Assembly: GCA_022649665.1 (NCBI GenBank)
Contig: JALCOL010000004.1
Span: forward strand, 124,001 to 188,000
DNA: 64,000 bases
Origin: Enterococcaceae bacterium
GTDB taxonomy: Bacteria; Bacillota; Bacilli; Lactobacillales; Enterococcaceae
Direction of reading: 5' to 3'
The notes below the pieces were generated by a model. It was not told the origin of the DNA. It was given only the letters and a program-made list of their open reading frames with translations, and did no database searches. Positions 43,925-52,139 of the stretch are shown one piece after another. Each line of letters opens with the position of its first letter. The first letter of the stretch is position 1. The translations under genes and the position numbers were made by a program.

Positions 43925-44970
43925 AAAAGATCTCGAAAAAATATCAAAACAATCAAATTTTGACGGATGTCGACTTAGGGATCGAAGAAGGAAGCTTGAC
44001 CGCTCTGCTTGGTCCAAGCGGCAGCGGGAAAACGACGATCTTGCGGATCATCGCCGGCCTGGAAGCGGTCGAAGCCGGAAATATTTATATCGACGGGCAG
44101 CGCGTCAATGCGGTCGCACCCAACAAGCGCGGGATCGGCTTCGTTTTTCAAAACTATGCGCTCTTCAAACATGTCGACATCTACGACAATATCGCGTTCG
44201 GGCTGCGTACCCAAAAAATCGATGAAGAGGTGATCGAAGCGCGCGTCAATGAACTGTTAGAGCTGACCGGACTTGCCGGTCTGGGCGATCGTTTTCCCGA
44301 TCAGCTTTCCGGCGGCCAAAAGCAGCGTGTCGCCTTTGCCCGCGCTTTAGCGCCGAACCCGAAAGTCCTGCTTTTGGATGAACCGTTTGCAGCCGTCGAC
44401 TCGAAGATCCGCAAAGAATTGCGGACGTGGCTCAAAAATCTGATCCATCAAGTGGCGATCACGAGTGTCTTTGTGACACACGACCATGAGGAAGCGATCG
44501 AAGTGGCTGATCAGATCATCGTGACGAACAACGGTCAGATCGAACAGCGCGGCACACCGTTTGAAATCTACAGTTCGCCGCAAAGTTTGTTCGTGGCGCA
44601 ATTTATCGGCAATGGTTCGACGCTTCAAAATGTACCGGTAAACGGCTTTGATGCCCCGGATAAAAAATTTGCCTACACGATCCGCCCGGAAAACATCGCG
44701 ATCTATAAAAAAGAAGAGAAGCCGTTAGGGATCGTTGAAGAAGCGATCGTCAAAGAAATTACTTTTTCAGGGGCGCGGATCAATGTGCTGCTTGAATATA
44801 AAGGGCATCTGCTCCGCGGCGAACGCTCGATCCAGCAATCGCAGCTGGCAGTCGGCGAAACGGTCGGGATCTTGATCCACCAGCTCAATATTTTTTCCGA
44901 AAAGGCCAGTCAGCCATGCGGGGCGACCAAAAACAAAAACATCTATACGGAGATCCCGTATACCATCTAG
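43909..44970 (+). CDS. cysA: Sulfate ABC transporter ATP-binding protein CysA
   Basis: ATPase subunit of the sulfate importer, 353 residues. Walker A GPSGSGKTT (about residue 36), Q-loop VFQNYALFKH, signature LSGGQKQRVAFARAL and Walker B VLLLDEPFAAVD are all intact. A TOBE-like regulatory domain follows from about residue 240. AAAGGCGG precedes ATG 43909, inside the end of cysW. It ends 23 bases before the AprA-like gene. Confidence 0.94.
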   Translation: MYIELEKISKKYQNNQILTDVDLGIEEGSLTALLGPSGSGKTTILRIIAGLEAVEAGNIYIDGQRVNAVAPNKRGIGFVFQNYALFKHVDIYDNIAFGLRTQKIDEEVIEARVNELLELTGLAGLGDRFPDQLSGGQKQRVAFARALAPNPKVLLLDEPFAAVDSKIRKELRTWLKNLIHQVAITSVFVTHDHEEAIEVADQIIVTNNGQIEQRGTPFEIYSSPQSLFVAQFIGNGSTLQNVPVNGFDAPDKKFAYTIRPENIAIYKKEEKPLGIVEEAIVKEITFSGARINVLLEYKGHLLRGERSIQQSQLAVGETVGILIHQLNIFSEKASQPCGATKNKNIYTEIPYTI

Positions 44971-44993
44971 CGCAGGAAATGGAGGGACAGCAG

Positions 44994-46688
44994 ATGCAAA
45001 AAAAACTTATCAAAAGCGATCTCTTAGTGATCGGCGGCGGCACGGCCGGCTGCTTTGCGGCGCTGCGTGCAGCAAAGCTTGATCCGGCGCTTAAGATCGT
45101 GATCGCCGAAAAAGCAAATATCACGCGCAGCGGCTGTTTGGCAGCAGGAGTCAATGCCTTGAATGCCTATATCACCAAAGGCAAAACGCCGGATTTTTAT
45201 GTCGATTACGCAAAAAAAGATGCCGCTGGGATCGTACGCGAAGACTTGCTTTTGACACTCAGTCAGCGGCTGAACCGCGTGACGGCTGAGATGGAAGCGC
45301 TCGGACTGGTCATTTTGAAAGATCAAAACGGCGAATACGCGGTGCGCGGGGACCGCAATATCAAGATCAATGGCGAAAATTTCAAACCGCTGCTCGCTAA
45401 AGCGGTCCGCAAGACGCCGCAGATCGAAGTCGTCAATCATGTCAATATCGTCGAATATCTTGTTGCCGGCCGCCAGATCTACGGCGCAGTCGGCTTCAGC
45501 GTCAATGAAGAAATCAGCTATATTTTTCAAGCGGACGCAGTGATCTGCACGACTGGCGGCGCAGCTGGACTGTACCGCCCGAACAATCCAGGATTTTCCC
45601 GCCACAAAATGTGGTATCCGCCCTTCAATACCGGTGCTGGATATGCGATGGGGATCCAAGCAGGTGCGGAAATGACGACATTTGAAATGCGCTTTATCGC
45701 CCTTCGCTGCAAAGACACGATCGCCCCGACCGGCACGATCGCACAAGGCGTCGGTGCCCGCCAAGTCAATGCGCGCGGGGAAGATTATGAGCAAAAATAC
45801 GGCACTACGACGTCTGAACGGGTATATGGAACCGTGAAAGAAAATCAAGAAGGCCGCGGTCCCTGCTATTTGGACACAACAAAGATCACGGAAGAACAGG
45901 AACAAGATCTTTACCGGGCATATTTGAATATGGCGCCGAGCCAAACATTGAAATGGATCGAAAAAAACAGCGGACCGCGAAACCATCCGGTCGAGATCGA
46001 AGGAACTGAGCCGTATATCGTCGGCGGCCATACGGCGAGCGGGTATTGGGTCGCGACTGACCGCGAAACGACGATCAAAAATTTGTACGCAGCGGGCGAT
46101 GTCGCGGGCGGCGCGCCGCAGAAATATGTGACCGGTGCGCTGGCAGAAGGCGAGATCGCCGCCGAAGCCGCGGTCCAAAAAATCAGCCGCCAAAAGACGG
46201 ACCGTCAAAAAGAGAGGCAGGCGCTCCGGAGAGCCGACCAAGTGATCCGGGAAGCCGAACAGGATCTGGCGCGCCAAGAGGCACTGTTTTCTATCGAAGC
46301 GATCGAAGAAGCGATGCAAAAAATCATGGATACTTACGCTGGCGGGATCTCGGCGAGTTACGCCTATAACGAGCAGCAGCTCGCGATCGCCGCGGAGCGC
46401 ATCCAGCAGCTGTCCGCTTTGGCGCAAACCGCCAAAGCAGCCGATATGCATGAGCTGAAAAATCTCTATGAACTCAAAGAACGTCTCATCGTCTGTCAAA
46501 GTGTGATCGCACATTTGCATGCGCGGAAAGAAACGCGCTGGCACAGTTTTGCCGAAAATCTGGACCATCCGGCAAAAGACGACCGCTATTTAAAATATGT
46601 CAATTCAGTTCTGGAAGACGGCAAGATCAAGATCCGCTTCCGCGAACTGGTGAAAAGAGGCGAAGTATATGAGCATCCGAATCAATGA
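44994..46688 (+). CDS. aprA: Adenylylsulfate reductase alpha-like flavoprotein (AprA)
   Basis: A 564-residue FAD protein of the succinate dehydrogenase/fumarate reductase family. The FAD loop DLLVIGGGTAGCFAALRA is at residues 9-26. HKMWYPPFNTGAGYAMGIQA, GAEMTTFEMRFIALRCKD and the C-terminal TEPYIVGGHTASGYWVATD / NLYAAGDVAGG segments align with AprA, which reduces APS to sulfite and AMP. It is somewhat shorter than dissimilatory AprA. Next to CysD/CysN and a sulfite reductase, and with no CysH here, it most likely supplies sulfite for biosynthesis. ATG 44994 follows GGAGGG. It overlaps the ferredoxin subunit by 20 bases. Confidence 0.82.
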   Translation: MQKKLIKSDLLVIGGGTAGCFAALRAAKLDPALKIVIAEKANITRSGCLAAGVNALNAYITKGKTPDFYVDYAKKDAAGIVREDLLLTLSQRLNRVTAEMEALGLVILKDQNGEYAVRGDRNIKINGENFKPLLAKAVRKTPQIEVVNHVNIVEYLVAGRQIYGAVGFSVNEEISYIFQADAVICTTGGAAGLYRPNNPGFSRHKMWYPPFNTGAGYAMGIQAGAEMTTFEMRFIALRCKDTIAPTGTIAQGVGARQVNARGEDYEQKYGTTTSERVYGTVKENQEGRGPCYLDTTKITEEQEQDLYRAYLNMAPSQTLKWIEKNSGPRNHPVEIEGTEPYIVGGHTASGYWVATDRETTIKNLYAAGDVAGGAPQKYVTGALAEGEIAAEAAVQKISRQKTDRQKERQALRRADQVIREAEQDLARQEALFSIEAIEEAMQKIMDTYAGGISASYAYNEQQLAIAAERIQQLSALAQTAKAADMHELKNLYELKERLIVCQSVIAHLHARKETRWHSFAENLDHPAKDDRYLKYVNSVLEDGKIKIRFRELVKRGEVYEHPNQ

Positions 46689-46989
46689 GGCGCGCTGCAC
46701 CGGCTGCCGGCGCTGCATCGAAGCTTGCCCGGGCAACTTGATCAAACAGGAGCACGCAGGAAAGCGCAAAGCGGTGATGGCTTATCCGAAAGACTGCTGG
46801 GGCTGTACTTCGTGCGTCAAAGCTTGTCCGGAAGAGGCGATCTGTTTTTATCTGGGAGCGGACATCGGCGGGCTGGGCAGCACGGTCACTGCCAGCGAAA
46901 ATCGGGAAAAGATCCGCTGGAAGATAAAGATGCGCGGCGGGCAGGAAGAAGAGATCGTGATCGAGCGCAACAATGCAAACAAATACTAA
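46669..46989 (+). CDS. aprB: Adenylylsulfate reductase beta-like ferredoxin (AprB)
   Basis: A 106-residue protein with two [4Fe-4S] motifs: Cys10, 13, 16, 20 (CTGCRRCIEACP) and Cys43, 46, 49, 53 (CWGCTSCVKACP). The Trp between the clusters and the C-terminal strand tail (KIRWKIKMRGGQEEEIVIE) resemble AprB, the electron-transfer subunit of APS reductase. It is shorter than dissimilatory AprB, whose long tail wraps the alpha subunit. The overlap with aprA supports a stable complex. The electron donor is unknown. Confidence 0.85.
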   Translation: MSIRINEARCTGCRRCIEACPGNLIKQEHAGKRKAVMAYPKDCWGCTSCVKACPEEAICFYLGADIGGLGSTVTASENREKIRWKIKMRGGQEEEIVIERNNANKY

Positions 46990-47007
46990 AAGAAAGAAGC
47001 GGATCAA

Positions 47008-47808
47008 ATGGATCATTTGGATGAACTTGAAGCAGAAAGTATTTATATTTTACGAGAAGCGTATAAGAATTTAGGAAAACTCGGGATGCTGTGGTCGATC
47101 GGCAAAGATTCGACGGTCCTTTTGTGGCTGGCGAAAAAAGCCTTCTTCGGCTATACACCATTTCCCTTTATCCACGTCGATACGACGTACAAGATCCCCG
47201 CAATGATCCAATACCGCGACAAAGTGGCAAAAGACTTGGATCTGGATCTGATCGTCTACACCAATGAAGAGGCCGTGAAAGACGGCATGGGTCCAGAACG
47301 CGGGCGGCTAGTCTGCTGCGGGGCGCTCAAAACAGCGGCGCTCAATCAAATGACGAAGAAATACAAATTTGACGGCCTGATCGTCGGCGTGCGGCGCGAC
47401 GAAGAAGGTTCACGCTCAAAAGAACGCGTCTTTTCTGAACGGGACTCCAAAGATCAATGGGATTATACGAACCAGCCGCCTGAATTATGGGATGCTTTCA
47501 AAACTGATTTTCCAAAGGGCAACCATATCCGTGTCCATCCGCTCCTTCACTGGACTGAGATCGATGTCTGGGAATATATCCAAAGAGAAAACATTCCGGT
47601 GATCGACCTGTACTTTTCTAAAAACGGCCGCCGCTACCGCAGTCTTGGGTGCGCGCCTTGTACCGGAACGATCGAATCCGACGCCAAAAATGTCGCTGAG
47701 ATCGTTGAAGAGCTGAAACATACGAGCGTCAGCGAGCGTGCCGGCCGTGCGCAGGATAAAGCCGACGCCTACGCGATGCAAAAACTGCGCAAAGACGGAT
47801 ATATGTAA
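47008..47808 (+). CDS. cysD: Sulfate adenylyltransferase subunit 2 (CysD)
   Basis: Catalytic subunit of ATP sulfurylase, forming APS from ATP and sulfate. The 266-residue protein is of the PP-loop family with SIGKDS at residues 30-35. It also has [39 protein letters not shown] and the C-terminal [13 protein letters not shown]. CysH-type APS/PAPS reductase motifs (ECGLH) are absent, so it is not a CysH. It pairs with the GTPase CysN 40 bases downstream. Confidence 0.94.
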   Translation: MDHLDELEAESIYILREAYKNLGKLGMLWSIGKDSTVLLWLAKKAFFGYTPFPFIHVDTTYKIPAMIQYRDKVAKDLDLDLIVYTNEEAVKDGMGPERGRLVCCGALKTAALNQMTKKYKFDGLIVGVRRDEEGSRSKERVFSERDSKDQWDYTNQPPELWDAFKTDFPKGNHIRVHPLLHWTEIDVWEYIQRENIPVIDLYFSKNGRRYRSLGCAPCTGTIESDAKNVAEIVEELKHTSVSERAGRAQDKADAYAMQKLRKDGYM

Positions 47809-47848
47809 GCTGCTGCAGCAAAAGAGAAATCAGAAAGAGGGAATCGCG

Positions 47849-49534
47849 ATGTCTTCAGAATCATTACGAATCGTTGTTGTTGGACACGTCGACCACGGGA
47901 AATCGACCGTGATCGGGCGTTTATTATATGATACACATGCTTTGCCGGAAGGAACGGTCGACAAAGTCAAACGGATCGCCAAAGAAACCGGCAAGCCGTT
48001 TGAATATGCCTATTTGCTGGATGCTTTTGAAGAAGAGCAGAAGCAGGGGATCACGATCGATACGACGCAGCTCCAATTCCAAAGCGGCAAACGCGAATAT
48101 GTGATCATCGATGCTCCTGGACACAAAGAATTTTTGAAAAATATGATCTCGGGCGCGTCAAATGCCGAAGCAGCTTTTTTGATCGTGGACGCGAAACGCG
48201 GCGTCGAAGAACAGACGAAGCGTCATGCGTATATTTTAAAATTGCTGGGGATCGAACAGATCTATGTGCTCGTAAACAAAATGGATCTGGTCGACTATCA
48301 AGAAGCGCGCTTCAACGAAGTCCGGCAGGAACTGGATACTTTCCTAGCTTCGCTCGGACTTCAAGCAGCGGGATATTTGCCGATCTCGGCGTATTACGGC
48401 GAGAATCTGCTGGGCAAGTCCGCGAAACTGGCGTGGTACAAAGGAAAGAGCTTTATCGATACACTCGATCACATCGAAGCGAAAGAAGGCATGGAAAAAC
48501 GCGGATTGCGATTTGCGATCCAAGACGTTTTCAAATTTGATCAGCGGCGGATCATTGCCGGGCGGATCGAATCCGGCACGTTGAAAGCGGGCGATGAAGT
48601 CGTCATTTACCCTAGCGGCCGCAAGACGGTCGTCGAAAACTTCGCTTATTGGGCAGATCGCGACCAGACCGCAAGTGCCCAAGCCGGGCAGTCTGTCGGC
48701 GTGACGTTTCAAGATGAATTCTTCAATCACCGCGGCGACGTGATCACCCTTGCCAAAGATACGCAGCAGCCGTTCGTCAAAAATATCGTCCAAACCAATT
48801 TATTTTGGATGGGCAAGACACCCTTAGAAAAAGGGAAATCATACAAACTCAAGATCGCGACGCAAGAAGTGATCGCAAAAGTGGCTGAGATCGTGAAAGT
48901 GATCGACTCCAGCACATTGTCCGAAGTGACGGATGCGGAACGGGTCCATTTGAATGATGTGGCCGAAGTCGTCTTTCAAACGGAACAGCCGGTCGTTTTT
49001 GATTTTTTCGGCGAACACCATGAAACAGGAAGATTTGTACTCATCGACGGCTATGACGTGGCCGGCGGCGGGACGATCACGGAAAATTATCAGGGCGATG
49101 CGGAGCTTTCCGGTACGATCTTTTCGGCTGGCGAAGAAAACTATCAGTTGAATCTTTTCGACCGCTACGCCTTTACTGGCGGCGGAAAAATCGAAGCCGC
49201 GGAGCATGATGGAAATTATCAGTTGGGCAGCGCGCTGCCGTTGACAGGTGCCGGCTACCATTATCCGACCGATTTTGCGGTCCTTTTGGAAGGACAGAAC
49301 ACGCTTTTGAAAGTGGCTGACGGGAGGTTTTCCGAAGTTGCCAACTTGAGCGAAGACCTCACCGCAAAAACACTGGTCAATACGCGCGGCTTCAAGCTGA
49401 ATATCACCAGTCCAACAGAGCTTGCGGATTATTTGAACGAACAAGAAGTGATCAACGATAAAAACAAAGCAGCCTTTTATCAAAAATGGCTCGATTTCTC
49501 CGCGTTCCACCAAATCGCGATCGATGATCTGTAA
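47849..49534 (+). CDS. cysN: Sulfate adenylyltransferase GTPase subunit (CysN) with extra C-terminal domain
   Basis: The 561-residue regulatory GTPase of ATP sulfurylase. G1 GHVDHGKSTV lies near residue 12, G3 DAPGHKEFLKNMISGASNAE, and G4 NKMDLVD, followed by two EF-Tu-like beta-barrels. Ordinary CysN ends soon after the FVLIDGYDVAGGGTI strand (about residue 400). Here about 150 more residues follow, with no P-loop, so the tail is not the APS kinase found in CysNC fusions. I do not recognise this domain. The start ATG 47849 follows AAAGAGGG. Confidence 0.9.
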   Translation: MSSESLRIVVVGHVDHGKSTVIGRLLYDTHALPEGTVDKVKRIAKETGKPFEYAYLLDAFEEEQKQGITIDTTQLQFQSGKREYVIIDAPGHKEFLKNMISGASNAEAAFLIVDAKRGVEEQTKRHAYILKLLGIEQIYVLVNKMDLVDYQEARFNEVRQELDTFLASLGLQAAGYLPISAYYGENLLGKSAKLAWYKGKSFIDTLDHIEAKEGMEKRGLRFAIQDVFKFDQRRIIAGRIESGTLKAGDEVVIYPSGRKTVVENFAYWADRDQTASAQAGQSVGVTFQDEFFNHRGDVITLAKDTQQPFVKNIVQTNLFWMGKTPLEKGKSYKLKIATQEVIAKVAEIVKVIDSSTLSEVTDAERVHLNDVAEVVFQTEQPVVFDFFGEHHETGRFVLIDGYDVAGGGTITENYQGDAELSGTIFSAGEENYQLNLFDRYAFTGGGKIEAAEHDGNYQLGSALPLTGAGYHYPTDFAVLLEGQNTLLKVADGRFSEVANLSEDLTAKTLVNTRGFKLNITSPTELADYLNEQEVINDKNKAAFYQKWLDFSAFHQIAIDDL

Positions 49535-49560
49535 AAACAGCAGAAAGGCAGGCGGAACGA

Positions 49561-51159
49561 ATGTACGAAGCAACGTGGAAAGAACAGAAGCTCAACAAAA
49601 ATGAACTCAGCAAATTAAAAGAAGACGGACTGGATGTGTTCAAAGACCTGCCGGAACTAGTCAAAAAACCTTTTTCGGCAATCGATCCTGCATATTATAT
49701 GTATTTTAAATATGCGGGATTGACCGTCCAAAAGCCGAAAAAAGACGGTAATTTCATGATGCGGGTCAAAATTCCCGGCGGGATCTTGACGACGAAGCAG
49801 GGACAGCATTTGGCCGATATCGCGGAAATATACGGTAAAGGATTGCTCGACATCACGACGCGGCAATCAGTCCAATATCACTGGATCCCTTTCCGCAAAC
49901 TGCCTGAGATCTTTGAAGGCCTAAAAACATACGGACTAACGACTACCGGCGCAGAAGGCGACATTACCCGCAACGTGATCGACAATCCCTTGGCGGGAAT
50001 CGACCCGTTCGAATTGTTCGACACCCGGCCAGCGGTGCGCCGCGTTCATCAGCGTTTCCAAAACAACCGCGACTATTCCAATCTGCCGCGCAAAATGAAG
50101 ATCTCGATCAGCAGCAACGTCTATAATGCGGGCAATGCCGAGATCAATGATCTGGCGTTTGTCCCAGCGTCCAAACGCATCAACGGCCGCAAGATACTCG
50201 GCTTCAACGTGAAAGTCGGCGGCGGACTGGGAGCCTTGCCGCAACTCGGCAAACCGCTTGATGTTTTCGTCACCCGCTCACAAGTCGCCGAGCTGGCAGA
50301 AGCAGTCGTCACGCTTTACCGCGATCATGGACCGCGGCGCAACCGCGCACATGCCCGGCTGAAATTTTTGATCCAAGACTGGGGGCTCGAAAAATTTGAA
50401 GCAGAGCTGCGCCAAAAGCTGCCCAAACTGCCAACCGCCGGTAAAGACGAACTCTTGGGCTGGAACGGCGGAACGGTTTTAGGACTCCACGAACAAAAGC
50501 AGGCAGGTTTTTATTATTTGGGAATCGGCGTGGCCGCGGGACGCCTGCCAGCCGCTGATTTCCGCCGATTTCTGCAGATCGCAGACAATTACGGGGCTGG
50601 TGAGGTCCGTTTCGATCATTCGCAAAATCTGATCATTCCGGGGATCCCCAAGCAAAAACTTGCTGCTTTGAAAAATGAAACGATTTTGCTGCAATATTCC
50701 GATCAAGAAGAGTACATGGCGAACTACGGTTTGGCTTGCACCGGCAGCCAATATTGCAATCTGGCGCATACCCGCTCAAAAGAGATCTTGAACGAACTTT
50801 TGCCGAAGCTCGATCAGCGCTTTACTTTCAAACGTCCGCCGCGGATCGTTGTGACGGGCTGTGCGAATGGCTGTGCACACCGCAGTATCGCAGACATCGG
50901 GATCGAAGGGGTCGCTGCCCGAAACAAGAACAAAGAAGTGATCGAAGCGTTCAAGATCTCGCTCGGCGGCACGCTGAAGACCGGCGGGCATTTCGCTCAA
51001 ACGCTTCGCGGCGTTGTGCCTGTCGGACAGCTAGAAGCAGTCGTCACGGCGCTTTTGACACTTTATCAAACCCATCATCAAGGGGAAACATTTGCGGAAT
51101 ATGTCGAGCGCAGCGGGCTGGCAGTATTTCAAAAAGTATTGGACACAATTATCGAATAA
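49561..51159 (+). CDS. Siroheme sulfite reductase (NirA/Sir family, ferredoxin type)
   Basis: A 532-residue nitrite/sulfite reductase hemoprotein with two ferredoxin-like half domains and the siroheme-[4Fe-4S] region. The ligands are Cys393, Cys399 (ACTGSQYC) and Cys434, Cys438 (GCANGC). RQSVQYHWIP and the basic substrate-binding stretch before GDITRNVIDNPLAGID are visible. Position after CysD/CysN and AprAB argues for sulfite rather than nitrite. No flavoprotein CysJ is nearby, so ferredoxin is the likely donor. ATG 49561 follows AAAGGCAGG. Confidence 0.88.
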   Translation: MYEATWKEQKLNKNELSKLKEDGLDVFKDLPELVKKPFSAIDPAYYMYFKYAGLTVQKPKKDGNFMMRVKIPGGILTTKQGQHLADIAEIYGKGLLDITTRQSVQYHWIPFRKLPEIFEGLKTYGLTTTGAEGDITRNVIDNPLAGIDPFELFDTRPAVRRVHQRFQNNRDYSNLPRKMKISISSNVYNAGNAEINDLAFVPASKRINGRKILGFNVKVGGGLGALPQLGKPLDVFVTRSQVAELAEAVVTLYRDHGPRRNRAHARLKFLIQDWGLEKFEAELRQKLPKLPTAGKDELLGWNGGTVLGLHEQKQAGFYYLGIGVAAGRLPAADFRRFLQIADNYGAGEVRFDHSQNLIIPGIPKQKLAALKNETILLQYSDQEEYMANYGLACTGSQYCNLAHTRSKEILNELLPKLDQRFTFKRPPRIVVTGCANGCAHRSIADIGIEGVAARNKNKEVIEAFKISLGGTLKTGGHFAQTLRGVVPVGQLEAVVTALLTLYQTHHQGETFAEYVERSGLAVFQKVLDTIIE

Positions 51160-51182
51160 CAAATCAGAAAGAGGGGGAAGCG

Positions 51183-52139
51183 ATGATTTCTTTTGTTGGA
51201 GCAGGACCGGGAGATTTTGAACTGATCACCGCCAAGGGGATCCGCCGTCTGCAGAATGCCGATGTCGTGATCTATGACCGGCTCGCGAGCCCCTTGCTGC
51301 TGTTTTACTGCAAGCCGAGCTGCCGCTTCGTTTATGTCGGGAAAACACCATATCAAAAAACGATCACGCAGCAAAAAATCAATCAATTGCTTCTCCATGC
51401 GCAAGCGGCCAGTACAAACGTCGTTCGCCTGAAAGGCGGTGATCCGGTGATTTTCGGCCGGCTGTCTGAAGAGCTCAAAGCCGTTCAGCGGGCAGGGCTT
51501 CAGTTCGAGGTCGTCCCAGGAGTCACGGCCGCGAGCGGGATCGCCGCCTACGCTGGTGTTTCGCTTACCGAACGCATGATTTCTTCCGAAGTCCTATTCG
51601 CCAGCGGAAAAAAGAAAAACAACAAGACTGCTGATTATTCGAACTTCAGACCGGAACAGATGATCTGTTTGTACATGGGGATCGATGCGCTGCCGGAACT
51701 CGTGGAAGCGCTGAAAAAGCAGGGTTTTCTGCCGAACACCCCGGTCAGGATCACGAGCTGGGGTACGACTGGTTTTCAAGAGAGCGTTACCGGCAGTCTC
51801 GCTTCGATCTTGCCGCTGGTTCGCGTGCAGGAGATCAAAAATCCGGCGATGATCATGGTCGGCTGGGCGGTCGCAGAAGAAAAGGGGCGCGACTGGTTCA
51901 GCACCCAGCCTGATTTTGGCGAGCGCCTGCTGATCGTTGCCTGCCGGCGGCCGACGATCGCGGAGCTGATCGAATACACTGAGAATGGCGCGGCTGTTTG
52001 GTGGCGGCAAGTCGGGCCTATGCGCGATCAGCGTTTTGATGAAGTCGGCACGATCTATGAAGCGGAACATCACTTTTCAAATGTACTTTTTGCCGATGAA
52101 GCGGCGCAACGCTACTATGCGGAACAGGGGGTCAGCTGA
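51183..52139 (+). CDS. cobA: Uroporphyrinogen-III C-methyltransferase (SUMT) with C-terminal tail
   Basis: SUMT methylates uroporphyrinogen III twice to give precorrin-2 for siroheme. The 318-residue protein shows SFVGAGPGDFELITAKG, VRLKGGDPVIFGRLSEE, VVPGVTAASGIAAYAGVSLT and LYMG, all family motifs within about 245 residues. Some 70 extra residues follow, beginning GERLLIVACRRPTIAEL and ending NVLFADEAAQRYYAEQG. They loosely resemble a shrunken HemD half, but the complete hemD at 40132 makes that uncertain. AGAGGGGG precedes ATG 51183. Its stop overlaps lysR2 by one base. Confidence 0.92.
   Translation: MISFVGAGPGDFELITAKGIRRLQNADVVIYDRLASPLLLFYCKPSCRFVYVGKTPYQKTITQQKINQLLLHAQAASTNVVRLKGGDPVIFGRLSEELKAVQRAGLQFEVVPGVTAASGIAAYAGVSLTERMISSEVLFASGKKKNNKTADYSNFRPEQMICLYMGIDALPELVEALKKQGFLPNTPVRITSWGTTGFQESVTGSLASILPLVRVQEIKNPAMIMVGWAVAEEKGRDWFSTQPDFGERLLIVACRRPTIAELIEYTENGAAVWWRQVGPMRDQRFDEVGTIYEAEHHFSNVLFADEAAQRYYAEQGVS

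Noticed and set aside
45024-46568. Minus-strand open frame of 514 codons opposite the AprA-like gene
   Set aside because: It runs through the whole flavoprotein in antisense, has no family motif and no RBS, and its Arg/Phe/Asp-rich make-up mirrors the coding strand.
47008-47808. CysH-type APS/PAPS reductase
   Set aside because: The protein is a PP-loop member, but it has the CysD motifs, lacks the ECGLH motif, and is followed by CysN.
47738-47848. Upstream extension of CysN with several cysteines
   Set aside because: It is the end of cysD read in another frame; ATG 47849 has the RBS and the GTPase N terminus.
49561-51159. Assimilatory nitrite reductase
   Set aside because: The fold cannot separate nitrite from sulfite, but the whole neighbourhood is sulfate import, APS and siroheme, with no nitrate gene.
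50736-51182. Upstream extension of the SUMT reading frame into the sulfite reductase gene
   Set aside because: The SUMT fold starts exactly at ATG 51183 behind AGAGGGGG; the extension is out-of-frame sulfite reductase sequence.
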